Assembly (NCBI RefSeq): GCF_031082405.1
Contig: NZ_JAVHJU010000007.1
Span: forward strand, 62,001 to 126,000
Reading direction: 5' to 3'
Origin: Amycolatopsis sp. A133
GTDB lineage: Bacteria > Actinomycetota > Actinomycetes > Mycobacteriales > Pseudonocardiaceae
Length of the DNA: 64,000 nt
Shown here: in pieces, positions 1-7,435 of the stretch
Position numbering within the stretch: the stretch's first letter is position 1
Layout: the number at the start of each line of letters is the position of its first letter
Made by a program: the position numbers and the translations under genes
The notes under the pieces: generated by a model
What the model was told of the DNA's origin: nothing
Seen by the model: the letters and a program-made list of their open reading frames with translations, nothing else
Database searches by the model: none

Positions 1-135
1 GACGTACTGCGTCAGCGCCAGCACGCTCGGCGCCCCGAAGACCGGGACGACGATCAACGGCCAGTGCGTGTCGGTCAGCCCGAGGTCGTCGACCAGCCGG
101 AACAGCGGGATGATCGTGACCTCACCGGCTGTCAA
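1..135 (-). pseudogene. Truncated ABC sugar-transporter permease remnant (continues off the left edge)
   Basis: The reverse strand encodes GEVTIIPLFRLVDDLGLTD followed by a hydrophobic stretch ending ALTQYV. This resembles the middle of MalG/LacG-type inner-membrane permeases of carbohydrate ABC importers, where an IPLF...LGLxxTxW motif follows the first half of the protein. The roughly 100 to 150 residues expected before it are missing. Reading upstream in the same frame meets the stop codon of the LacI gene (142-144) after only about ten codons, so no normal start or N-terminal membrane helices exist. TTG at 135 is the only possible start. I infer a 5' deletion that fused the permease body to the end of the regulator gene. 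The rest of the gene lies outside the window, so its 3' state is unknown. Confidence 0.6.
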
Positions 136-141
136 CAGCCG

Positions 142-1209
142 TCAGCGGGAGTGCTTTGTGGAGGGTGGCGCCACGGTGACGCCCTCGTGGATCCGGCACG
201 GCAGCAGCAGCTGCCGGTGCTCCGGGTTCGCGAGCAGCCCGACGAGGACGCGCACGGCGTGCACGCCCATTTCGTGGCGCGGGATGCGGAACATCGACCA
301 GTCCGTGGCCGTGCTCGGCACCGCGTGCACCGGCGGCTGCTGCGACGGGTCGGCGTCACCCAGCACCACGAGCGAAAGGTCTTCGGGCACGCCGAGGCCG
401 AGGTCGTGCGCGCAGGCCAGGATGCCGTCGGCCGTCGCGGAGCTTTCGACGAGCAGCGCCGTGACCCCCTCGTCGCGCACCTGCCGCAGCGCGAGGGCCG
501 GGTCCTCCTCGAGGAACACCAGCGGTGGCCGGCGGTGCTTGCGCGCCGCGGCTTCGTAGCCGGCGCGGCGGTCGAGCGTCGGCTCGTTCTCCTCGGTCAC
601 GCTGAGCAGCCCGATCCGGCGGTGCCCCAGCCCCCACAGCCATTCGTGGACCGCACGGGTGGCCGCGACGTAGTCGGCGCCGACGTAGCTGATCGGCCCG
701 GTCGGCGACTCACGCCGTCCGACGAAGACGAAGGGGAACTGCTCCTCGACGAGCTGGGCGAGCTCCTGCGGATCGTTGTGCCGGCCCAGCAGGATCGAGC
801 CGTCGGCGATGCGCAGCCGGTTCGTGCCGGACTCGTAGATACGGCGGCGCCCGTCGCGGCGGCCACCGCTGGTGAACAGCAGCAGGTCGAAGCCCTGTTC
901 CTCGGCTTCCTCCTCGATGCCGAGCAGGAACGGCCGGTAGAAGTCGGCCACGCCGGACGGGAACACCGACTCGTAGGTGAACACGCCGAGGATCCGGTTG
1001 GACTTGCCGCGCAGCCGCCGGCCCATGATGTCCACGGTGTACCCGGTTTCGCGCAGCACCTGCTGCACGCGGTCGCGGGTCTCGGGGGTGATGCGGAGGC
1101 TGTCGGAGCCGTTGAGCACCATGGACACGACGGCCTGCGAGACACCGGCCAGGCGCGCCACCTTGGCCTGCGTGACCCGGCCCGAACCCGCCGTCATCCG
1201 GAACTCCAT
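142..1209 (-). CDS. LacI-family transcriptional regulator
   Basis: A 355-residue DNA-binding repressor, a normal length for the family. The helix-turn-helix and hinge lie near residues 12-60 (AKVARLAGVSQAVVSMVLNG, then an RRLRGKSNRILGV hinge), followed by a periplasmic-binding-protein-like sugar-sensing domain to the C-terminus. ATG at 1209 is preceded by a GGAGACGAGCGGG stretch that could serve as ribosome site; ATG at 1197 is an alternative. The gene lies between a permease remnant downstream and a deleted FAD oxidoreductase upstream, on the same strand. It is probably the orphaned regulator of a sugar-uptake and catabolic locus that has decayed around it. The effector sugar cannot be told from sequence. 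Confidence 0.9.
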   Translation of the reverse strand: MEFRMTAGSGRVTQAKVARLAGVSQAVVSMVLNGSDSLRITPETRDRVQQVLRETGYTVDIMGRRLRGKSNRILGVFTYESVFPSGVADFYRPFLLGIEEEAEEQGFDLLLFTSGGRRDGRRRIYESGTNRLRIADGSILLGRHNDPQELAQLVEEQFPFVFVGRRESPTGPISYVGADYVAATRAVHEWLWGLGHRRIGLLSVTEENEPTLDRRAGYEAAARKHRRPPLVFLEEDPALALRQVRDEGVTALLVESSATADGILACAHDLGLGVPEDLSLVVLGDADPSQQPPVHAVPSTATDWSMFRIPRHEMGVHAVRVLVGLLANPEHRQLLLPCRIHEGVTVAPPSTKHSR

Positions 1210-1244
1210 CCCGCTCGTCTCCGGCAGACCTTACCGGCGGCACG

Positions 1245-1730
1245 TCAGTACCCCCGCACTTCCGGCCACCGGCGTTCCACCCCGGCGGCGTCCAGCACGC
1301 GCGCGAAGTCCTCGAAGAGCCGGCCGTCTTCCCGCACGGCTTCCGGTTCGACGCCCTCGCGCACGGCGAACGCGGCGAGCAGCCCGGCGACCTCGCCGAC
1401 GTTCCACTCCACCGGGTGCAGCCGGAGGCAGCCGTTCGTGAGGTGCGTGGTGCCGATGTTCTTGCCCGCGGGCAGGCGGTTCTTCGTCCGCACCGGCAGC
1501 AGCGCGCCGAGCGGGATCTCGTACGGCACGCTGGCGACGTCGATGTAGTTGTCCCCGGCCGTCGACGGGTGCAGGTCGATCCGGTAGCTCCCGATCCCCA
1601 CGGCGTCCGCGCGGCGGACCCGGCCGTCGACCCCGAGGAGCTCGGTGAGCACGACCCGCCGTCCGTGCGAGGCCGCGGCCAGCGCGGCGGCGACCCCGCC
1701 GAGTCCCCCGACGTCAAGCCCCGCCCCCGA
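1245..1730 (-). pseudogene. FAD-dependent oxidoreductase with large internal deletion
   Basis: The open frame begins like the FAD_oxidored (PF12831-type) family with a degraded dinucleotide-binding segment, GGLGGVAAALAAASHGRRVV, then jumps directly to the family's C-terminal part: ADAVGIGSYRIDLHPSTAG, YEIPLGALLPVR and AGKNIGTTHLTNGCLRLHP. Proteins of this family usually run 450-600 residues; only about 160 homologous residues remain, so some 300 or more have been lost in frame. The leading GxGxxG is also damaged. The frame formally extends to 1793 but that part is repeat DNA. The gene is on the same strand as the LacI regulator and was probably part of the same carbohydrate-oxidation locus (inference). 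Confidence 0.7.
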
Positions 1731-1746
1731 ACAGCCCGTGCTCAGA

Positions 1747-1862
1747 GGGGCATCACCCGTGATTGGCGGGGCATCACGCCGATGCCCGCTCAATCACGCG
1801 TGATGCCCCTCCAGACACGCGTGATGCCCGCCCGATCACGCGTGATGCCCCTTCCGTCACAC
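1747..1862. repeat. 21-nt tandem repeat array, ATGCCC variant, with orientation flip
   Basis: Between the FAD oxidoreductase remnant and the pobA stop codon lie 21-nt units. Full units start at 1800, 1821 and 1842, each beginning GTGATGCCC and ending TCACGC or similar. A unit at 1747 (ending 1767) is in the opposite orientation, so the array reverses around 1768-1790. The junction of adjacent units forms the palindrome ATCACGCGTGAT. The array ends two bases before the pobA stop codon. Three other arrays of the same family occur in this window (35835, 56382, 57418). Function unknown; the positions at gene 3' ends fit transcription termination or protein binding. Confidence 0.85.
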
Positions 1863-1864
1863 GG

Positions 1865-3016
1865 TTACAGGGGCAGGCCCGCGTAGTTCTCGGCCAGCTC
1901 GGTCCTCGCGGCTTCGGAAGTCACCGTGCGGCGGAGCTGGGAGAGCTGGAGCTGGGCGTCGAAGTCGTCGCCGTGGCGGTGCAGCATCGACGTCATCCAC
2001 CACGAGAAGTGCGTGCACCGCCAGACCCGCCGCAACGCCGTCTCCGAGTACGCGTCCACGAGCCGGTCGTCCCCGCGGAACGACGCGGTCAGCGCGGCCG
2101 CCAGCAGCGAGACGTCCGCCACCGCCAGGTTCAGCCCCTTCGCCCCGGTCGGCGGCACGATGTGGGCGGCGTCCCCGGCCAGGTAGAGGTGCCCGTACCG
2201 CATCGGCGCCGAGACGAAGCTGCGCATCGGCAGCACGCTCTTCTCCGTGATCGTCCCGGTCTGCAACGTCCAGCCGGAAACACCCAGCCGTTCGGACAAC
2301 GCCGTCCAGATCCGGTCGTCGCTCCACTGCGCGAGGTCCTCGTCCGGGGTCACCTGCAGGTAGAACCGGCTCACCCGCGGCGACCGCATGCTGTGCAGCG
2401 CGAACCCGTCCGGGTGCCAGGCGTAGATCAGCTCGTCGGCCGACGGCGCGACGTCGGCCAGCACGCCGAGCCACGCGAACGGGTAAGCCCGCTCCCAGAG
2501 CTGCGGCGACGGGATCGACGAACGGCTCGGCCCGTGGAAGCCGTCGCAGCCGACGACGACGTCGGCGTCGATCCGCCGCGCGACGCCGTCTGCGTCCACA
2601 AAGGTCACCGCCGGTTTCCCGGTGACGTCGTGCAGGGTGACGTCGGCGGCCGAGTAGTACGCCGGGCGGCCCGCCTTTTCGCGCGCCGCCATCAGGTCCT
2701 TGGTCACCTCGGTCTGGCCGTAGACGGTCACCGACCGTCCGATCAGGTCCACGAAGTCGACGTGGTGCCGGTTTTCGGGCCACTGCAGGTAGATCCCGCG
2801 GTGCTCCATGCCTTCGACGTCGAGCCGGGCGCCGAGGCCGGCCTGCCGCAGGAGCTCCACCGTGCCCGCCTCGAGGATGCCGGCGCGGATGCGGGCCTGG
2901 ACGTACTCCGCGGTCTGCCGTTCGAGCAGCACCGAGTCGATGCCTTCGAGACCGAGCAGGTGGGACAGCAGCAGCCCGGCCGGGCCGGCGCCGACGATGA
3001 CGACCTGGGTGCGCAC
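1865..3016 (-). CDS. pobA: 4-hydroxybenzoate 3-monooxygenase
   Basis: A 383-residue class A flavoprotein monooxygenase that hydroxylates 4-hydroxybenzoate to protocatechuate with NAD(P)H and O2, feeding the beta-ketoadipate pathway. The N-terminal FAD site is VVIVGAGPAG (GxGxxG at residues 9-14). RIRAGILEAGTVELLRQAG and the DG motif in VVGCDGFHGPSR are typical of PobA, as is the second FAD motif LAGDAAHIVPPTGAKGLN near the C-terminal third. Length is close to the usual 390-394. The start is GTG at 3016 with AAGGACG just upstream. The IclR regulator ends 70 bases upstream on the same strand and probably controls it. No protocatechuate-ring-cleavage genes are in the window. Confidence 0.93.
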   Translation of the reverse strand: MRTQVVIVGAGPAGLLLSHLLGLEGIDSVLLERQTAEYVQARIRAGILEAGTVELLRQAGLGARLDVEGMEHRGIYLQWPENRHHVDFVDLIGRSVTVYGQTEVTKDLMAAREKAGRPAYYSAADVTLHDVTGKPAVTFVDADGVARRIDADVVVGCDGFHGPSRSSIPSPQLWERAYPFAWLGVLADVAPSADELIYAWHPDGFALHSMRSPRVSRFYLQVTPDEDLAQWSDDRIWTALSERLGVSGWTLQTGTITEKSVLPMRSFVSAPMRYGHLYLAGDAAHIVPPTGAKGLNLAVADVSLLAAALTASFRGDDRLVDAYSETALRRVWRCTHFSWWMTSMLHRHGDDFDAQLQLSQLRRTVTSEAARTELAENYAGLPL

Positions 3017-3080
3017 GGGAACGTCCTTTCACGCGGAGTGCCCCGAGCATCTCCCGGCGCGGCCGGCACCACCACGACAT

Positions 3081-3095
3081 TCTCATTCAATGAGA
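3081..3095. promoter_or_regulatory. Perfect palindrome upstream of pobA, candidate IclR operator
   Basis: TCTCATTCAATGAGA is a 15-base perfect palindrome (7-base arms, one central base) that overlaps the stop codon of the IclR gene and lies about 65 bases before the pobA start. The position suits an operator for the adjacent regulator. Binding is inference. Confidence 0.45.
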
Positions 3096-3842
3096 GGAAT
3101 TCCCCATCGCCCGCGAGATGCCCCGCGCCGCGGCCTGCAACGCCGGGAGCTGCGCCCGCGCGTTCCGGTCGTTGGGCACGATCACCGACAGCGCCGCGAC
3201 GACGTCGCCGCCCGGCCCCCGCAGCGGGACGGCGATGCCCGTGGTCTCTTCGTCGATGAAGCCCGCGCAGAAGGCGTAGCCGGTGCGCCGGACGTCGGCG
3301 AGGAACCGGCGCAGCCGCGCCGGCTCGGTCAGCGTCGTGCGGCGGAAGGCGCCGAGCGGGCCGGCCAGCACCCGTTCCTGCAGCTCAGCGGGGGCGTGCG
3401 CGAGCAGCACGAGGCCGGACGACGACGCGTGCAGCGGCAGCCGCCCGGCCACGCGCGTCACGTTGAGCGTCGCGCCGGGCGCCGAGAGCCGCTCGATGAA
3501 CAGCACTTCGCGGTCCTCCAGCACGGCGAGCTGGGTGTGGTGCCCGACGACGGCGTGCAGGTCCTCCATGAACGGCATCGCCGCCTCGCGCAGCCCGAAA
3601 GTGGGCGACGCGCGGGACGCCAGCTCCCACAGCCGGACGCCCACGCGCACCCGCCGGTCGGGGTCGCGGCGCAGCCAGCCGTGCCCGACGAGCTCCTCGA
3701 CCAGCCGCGACGCGGTGGCGACGTGCAGGTCCGCGCGCCGCGCGATGTCGGTGACGCGCAACGCCGGCGTGTCCGCCCCGAAGGTCTCGAAGATGCGGAC
3801 GACGCGCGAGAGCACGGATTCGCCTTGGACCGGTTTCCCCAC
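3087..3842 (-). CDS. IclR-family regulator, probable controller of pobA
   Basis: About 251 residues from GTG at 3842. The winged helix-turn-helix starts with GESVLSRVVRIFETF and includes LRVTDIARRADLHVATASRLVEE written across residues 10-50; the C-terminal effector domain has LHASSSGLVLLAHAP and FIDEETTGIAVPL, typical of IclR. An in-frame GTG at 3878 would add 12 residues, but the homologous region begins right after 3842, so the shorter form is preferred. IclR proteins such as PobR and PcaR control aromatic catabolism, and this gene sits directly upstream of pobA on the same strand, so an aromatic-acid sensor is the likely role. Confidence 0.88.
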   Translation of the reverse strand: MGKPVQGESVLSRVVRIFETFGADTPALRVTDIARRADLHVATASRLVEELVGHGWLRRDPDRRVRVGVRLWELASRASPTFGLREAAMPFMEDLHAVVGHHTQLAVLEDREVLFIERLSAPGATLNVTRVAGRLPLHASSSGLVLLAHAPAELQERVLAGPLGAFRRTTLTEPARLRRFLADVRRTGYAFCAGFIDEETTGIAVPLRGPGGDVVAALSVIVPNDRNARAQLPALQAAARGISRAMGNSSH

Positions 3843-3851
3843 GTCGGCAGT

Positions 3852-3876
3852 GTGCCCCACCTCGGCGGCGGGGCAC
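3852..3876. terminator. Inverted repeat between chitinase end and IclR start
   Basis: GTGCCCC and GGGGCAC, seven-base arms separated by 11 bases, lie just past the chitinase stop codon and just before the preferred IclR start. It could terminate chitinase transcription or act as an IclR operator. There is no T-run, so the terminator reading is weak. Confidence 0.35.
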
Positions 3877-3887
3877 ACCGCCGACGG

Positions 3888-5660
3888 TCACGGCAGGGCG
3901 TTCAGGAACGGCTCGTGGCTGTTCTGGAACTCCCAGCCGTAGTACTTGTCCCAGTTGATCGACCACGTCATCAGCCCGCGCAGGGCCGGCGAGGTCCCGC
4001 CGCGCAGCGTGTAGGAGCCGCAGCCACTGCCCTTGACCAGGCAATTCATCGCCGTCTGGACGTCCGCGGGTGACGTGTAACCGTTGCCGGCGCTGACGGC
4101 CGCGGGCAGGCCGACGGCGATCTGGTCCGGGCGCAGGCCAGGGAAGAACTGCCCGGTGTTCGCCACGCTGAAGCCGGCCTTGAGCATGTCGGTCATCGCG
4201 ATGTGGAACTCGGCGCCGCCCATGGTGTGGTACTGGTTGTCGAGCCCCATGACCGGGCCGGAGTTGTAGTCCTGGACGTGCAGCACGGTGAGCGAGTCCC
4301 GCAGCGCGTGGATGACCGGCAGGTACGCACCGGTCCGCGCGTCACCGGCCCCCGAGCCGCCGTAGAACTGGTGGCCGACCTGCACGAAGAAGGTCTCCGG
4401 CGCCATGGTGAGCACGAACCCCGAGCCGTAGCGCGCCTTGAGCGTCTTCAGCGCCGAGATCAGGTTGACGATGACGGGCGTGGTCGGGTTGCGGAAGTCG
4501 GTGTCACCGGGGTTGAGCGACAGCGAGTGCCCCTCGAAGTCGACGTCGAGCCCGTTCAGGCCGTACTTGTCGATGATGGCCGAAACGGAGCTGACGAACT
4601 TGTCCCTGGCGGCGGTGGTGGTCAGCTGGACCTGGCCGTTCTGCCCGCCGATGGAGATCAGCACCTTCTTGCCCTGCGCCTGCTTGGCCTTGATCGCGGC
4701 GACGAAGTCCGCATCGCTCTCGACGTTCGGGCATTCGGTGGCGGGGCACCGGGTGAAGCGGATGTCCCCGGACGTGACGGAGGTGGGTTCCCCGAAGGCA
4801 AGATCGATGATGTCCCAGGCGGCGGGCACATCGGCCATCCGCACGTAGCCGGAGCCGTTCGCAAAGCTGGCGTGCAGGTAGCCGACGAGGGCGTGCTTCG
4901 GCAAGCCGGTGTCGACGCAGCCGGAGGTGCTCCCGGTGGCAACGGCGCTCTTCGGCGACTCACCGGCACTGTTGTAGGCGGCCACGGAGTAGCTGTGGGT
5001 TTCACAGGCCTTCAGGCCGGCGACGGTGGTGCTCGTCCCACTGACGGTGGCAACGGCGGCGGCACCTTCGTAGACGCGGTACCCGGTAACGGCACCGGCG
5101 CTCGCACCCCAGCTGAGGGCGATCGAGTTCGCGGTGACGGTCCCGATCTGCGGAGTGCCGGGGGCACCGGGCGTACCGGGGGTGTTCCCACCGGGGCCGT
5201 CGAGGACAACGTCGTCGGCGTAGTAGGTACCGGCGCCGTACCAGCCGTGGAGGTAGAGCTGGGCGGAGGTCTGGTTACCGGCGGTGAAGGTGAGCTGCAG
5301 CTGGTTGTAGGCGCTCGCGTTGCCGGACCAGGTCGAGGGCCCGCCGGTAACCCCGAGGTAGACGGGGTTCCCCCGCACCCAGGCGGAGACGGAGTAGGTG
5401 GTGTTGGGCTGAACGGAGACGGTCTGCGAGCACTGGGCGTAATCGGCACCAACGGGAGTGGCGGCGAGCGCATAGCCACCGCTGTGCACGGGAGCGCTCA
5501 CGGCGGCGGCGTTGGCACAGGTCCAGCCGGAGAGCGAGCCGGCCTCAAAGCCCGGATTGGCAAGGAGGTTGGCGGCCCCAGCCTCGGCAGAGCCAAGGAC
5601 CAGTCCGGCGAGCGCAAGAAGAAAGGCGGCAAGAGCGGCAGGAAGTCGGGAACGCCTCAT
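3888..5660 (-). CDS. Secreted family 18 chitinase with carbohydrate-binding and FN3 domains
   Basis: A 590-residue extracellular enzyme. ATG at 5660 follows GGAGGACCCG, and the signal peptide RRSRLPAALAAFLLALAGL ends near AEAGA. A beta-sandwich carbohydrate-binding module starts at ANLLANPGFEAGSLSGW, then a Gly/Pro-rich linker, a fibronectin type III domain (TANSIALSWGASAGAVTGY) and the GH18 barrel. The catalytic DxxDxDxE motif is seen as GLDVDFEGH near residues 369-377, with the last Glu as acid/base. Architecture matches Streptomyces ChiC-like chitinases that cut beta-1,4-GlcNAc polymers. Two DasR-like sites upstream indicate control by aminosugar sensing. It is monocistronic, facing the IclR gene downstream. 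Confidence 0.93.
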   Translation of the reverse strand: MRRSRLPAALAAFLLALAGLVLGSAEAGAANLLANPGFEAGSLSGWTCANAAAVSAPVHSGGYALAATPVGADYAQCSQTVSVQPNTTYSVSAWVRGNPVYLGVTGGPSTWSGNASAYNQLQLTFTAGNQTSAQLYLHGWYGAGTYYADDVVLDGPGGNTPGTPGAPGTPQIGTVTANSIALSWGASAGAVTGYRVYEGAAAVATVSGTSTTVAGLKACETHSYSVAAYNSAGESPKSAVATGSTSGCVDTGLPKHALVGYLHASFANGSGYVRMADVPAAWDIIDLAFGEPTSVTSGDIRFTRCPATECPNVESDADFVAAIKAKQAQGKKVLISIGGQNGQVQLTTTAARDKFVSSVSAIIDKYGLNGLDVDFEGHSLSLNPGDTDFRNPTTPVIVNLISALKTLKARYGSGFVLTMAPETFFVQVGHQFYGGSGAGDARTGAYLPVIHALRDSLTVLHVQDYNSGPVMGLDNQYHTMGGAEFHIAMTDMLKAGFSVANTGQFFPGLRPDQIAVGLPAAVSAGNGYTSPADVQTAMNCLVKGSGCGSYTLRGGTSPALRGLMTWSINWDKYYGWEFQNSHEPFLNALP

Positions 5661-5687
5661 CGGGTCCTCCAGTCGGGGAGAGACCCC

Positions 5688-5724
5688 AATTGTCTGGACC
5701 AATAAGCAAGTTGTCCAGACCAAA
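5688..5724. promoter_or_regulatory. Two DasR-type (dre-like) operator repeats upstream of the chitinase
   Basis: On the reverse strand, ATTGGTCCAGACAATT (5688-5703) and TTTGGTCTGGACAACT (5709-5724) are two imperfect palindromes centred 21 bp apart, 28-64 bases before the chitinase start. They resemble both the Streptomyces DasR-responsive element (around TGGTCTAGACCA) and the paired 12-bp direct repeats of Streptomyces chitinase promoters. The two-helical-turn spacing would put both on one DNA face. Control by a DasR/GntR protein in response to GlcNAc derivatives is inference. Confidence 0.75.
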
Positions 5725-5816
5725 AGGTAGGGCGCTCGGGCCAAGGGTGGCGCACCCGCTAGGCGCGGCAGTCCCGGCCACACCCCCCCTGCCAACCCGA
5801 TACGCAGCCACATCAG

Positions 5817-5872
5817 CGGCCGTCACGCCGTGTCAAGGCACGCTTTCCCGCCTTGACGCGGCGTGACGGCCG
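5817..5872. repeat. Long near-perfect hairpin, 23-bp stem
   Basis: Arms 5817-5839 and 5850-5872 pair over 23 bases with a single G-U type position and enclose the loop ACGCTTTCCC. The stem begins CGGCCGTCACGCCG. It lies behind the chitinase promoter and before a C-rich repeat region. It could be a bidirectional terminator or a REP-like element. No second copy is seen in this window. Confidence 0.8.
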
Positions 5873-6171
5873 TTGAACAATCGAGCGTTCGGGTCGGCGG
5901 AGAGCACAGGACCGGCACCCACCAGCGGCAGACTCACCACCGAGCGCGACGCCCAGGCCACGGCCCGCCCTGACCACTCGCCAGCCACCTCAGCGACGCC
6001 CCCCATTGCTGAAGCCCACCCCGGGCCACCCACCAGCTCAGCGGCGCCCCCCATCGACACAGCCCACCCGCCACCTAAAGCGGCGCATCCCACCGCCGCA
6101 CTCACCACCTAAGCGGCGCACCCACCACCACAGCTCACCCAGGCCACCCACCACCTAAGCGGCCCAACACC
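5873..6171. repeat. C-rich intergenic region with degenerate ~40-nt repeats, no gene
   Basis: No credible gene is present between the hairpin and the ATPase stop codon. From about 5985 the + strand carries several degenerate units of roughly 30-45 bases built around CACCACCTAAGCGGCGCA and CAGCGGCGCCCCCCAT (near 6000, 6040, 6070, 6105 and 6150). A reverse-strand open frame here encodes only a Gly/Ala/Val-rich repetitive peptide without a ribosome site and is judged spurious. Confidence 0.6.
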
Positions 6172-6729
6172 TCAACACCCCACCAGCAGTTTCGCCACCA
6201 ACCGCGTCCGAGCCGCCCGGGGCCGATCAACAACCTGAACACTCCGCCACCCCAAGGGCACCCGACCGGCAAGAAGCTCCCCCCGCCACTTCCCCACCCG
6301 CCGGACGTGCCGCGCGAACGACCCCGCCCGCACCACCCGCCCCCGGCTGAGCTGCCCCGCCAGCGCCTCCTCCGCCGACACGTCGAGGAACAACAACCGC
6401 ACCGATCGCCCGCTCAGCACCCCGACGAGCGCGAGCAGAGCACGCGTCGACCCCCGCGTCGACGGCTCGTGCACCACGATCGGCCCGTCCGCGCCGATCG
6501 CGCACCCGACGATCCGCAGCCGGTGCCAAGCGTGCACCACCGGCCGGTAGCACCGGTACGGCACCGACGACGGGACCACCGCCCGCAGCCGCTCGCGGAC
6601 CTGGTCGGAGTCCAGCACCGGCAGCCCGGCCGCGGCGTGGCGGAGCATGGTCGTCTTGCCCGCTCCGGGCAGCCCCGCCACGACGAGCAGGTCGCGCGGG
6701 CCGAGCTCGATGACAGTGGGCTCGCTCAT
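6172..6729 (-). CDS. Small P-loop ATPase/kinase-like protein
   Basis: 185 residues from ATG at 6729. The Walker A motif GLPGAGKT is at residues 19-26, followed by MLRHAAAGLPVLDSDQVRERL, the pattern of AAA-type zeta-toxin/APS-kinase-like nucleotide kinases in which an Asp after the first helix binds substrate. IVVHEPSTRGSTR and LLFLDVSAEEAL fit the second and third beta strands. The ORF extends upstream to 6783 but the ATG at 6729 starts the homologous part. It stands alone, with 283 bases of apparently non-coding DNA before the next gene. A phosphotransferase role is possible, but the substrate is unknown. Confidence 0.75.
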   Translation of the reverse strand: MSEPTVIELGPRDLLVVAGLPGAGKTTMLRHAAAGLPVLDSDQVRERLRAVVPSSVPYRCYRPVVHAWHRLRIVGCAIGADGPIVVHEPSTRGSTRALLALVGVLSGRSVRLLFLDVSAEEALAGQLSRGRVVRAGSFARHVRRVGKWRGELLAGRVPLGWRSVQVVDRPRAARTRLVAKLLVGC

Positions 6730-7012
6730 GCCCGGCCAACGTCCCGGCGATGGTAATGGTTCCTTTACCTTTTGCTCACGCACCGTGACAGGTCATCGTG
6801 GGTCACCACCTGTGCGGTGAAGACCACCCGGCCGGAGCAGCCGTTTTCACAGCCCGTGCCCCGTTTCACCCGGTCGCCTGAAAACCCATGCACAGCAAGG
6901 TATCCGAGGCTCCGGAACCGCTTCGGGTGAAGATCGCGCGGATCCCTTCCGGAGGTCCGGGAAATCCTTATCTTCTGAAGGGACGCTCGCCGAGAACAGG
7001 GGAAAACTCGTC

Positions 7013-7435
7013 ATGACCCAGTCGCTGGAACTCCCGGTCCAGGAATTCTGTCTCGAGTGGACGCTCACGGGCGACGAAGGCGCCCGCGTCGGGATCACCC
7101 TCTCCGGGCAGGTGTCCCTGCTGGACAACAACCGGTTCTACAAGATCGACGGTGTCGTCTACGTCGCCGAGGGCGACGCGGCCATCCGCGCCGTCGGCAA
7201 CCCCCGGATTTCCGTGCGCCGCAACGGGGTCGAGAAGAGCGGGCGGCAGTGGGGCTGGGAGATGTGTTCGGCCCGCAAGAGCCTCGGCGCGCTGAACACG
7301 ATGGAGGGCTACTTCGTCCGCACCGGCTACTGGGCGCCCGCCGACCGCGCGATCCAGCTGAGCCTGTGCGCCGAACAGGGGTGGAACCGGCGCAAGAACT
7401 ACAGCCCGCACGTCACCGTCCGGATGGTCGACTGA
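7013..7435 (+). CDS. Hypothetical protein, 140 residues
   Basis: I do not recognise the family. ATG at 7013 is preceded by CAGGGGAAAAC, a good ribosome site. The protein is soluble, without signal peptide or membrane segments, and has a mixed beta-rich sequence (VGITLSGQVSLLDNNRFYKI, YFVRTGYWAPADRAI, YSPHVTVRMVD). Only two Cys and several Trp are present. Its last 23 bases overlap the 3' end of the convergent kinase gene, so the two messages are antisense at their ends. The 283-base region before it (6730-7012) holds no gene that I can support; TTATCTTC near 6969-6976 could belong to a promoter. Confidence 0.7.
   Translation: MTQSLELPVQEFCLEWTLTGDEGARVGITLSGQVSLLDNNRFYKIDGVVYVAEGDAAIRAVGNPRISVRRNGVEKSGRQWGWEMCSARKSLGALNTMEGYFVRTGYWAPADRAIQLSLCAEQGWNRRKNYSPHVTVRMVD

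Noticed and set aside
64..1548. Long + strand open frame opposite the LacI gene
   Set aside because: It is antisense to the LacI and FAD-oxidoreductase sequence and is Arg/Gln/Ala-rich without family motifs, as expected for the high-GC shadow of a real gene. The same applies to other long antisense frames across the window.
4203..5705. + strand 500-codon frame opposite the chitinase
   Set aside because: Gly/Val-rich antisense frame with no ribosome site or family motif; the chitinase domains on the other strand are unambiguous.
5833..6108. Reverse-strand ORF of 91 codons
   Set aside because: The product is a Gly/Ala repetitive peptide read from degenerate repeat DNA, with no ribosome site, and it overlaps a hairpin.
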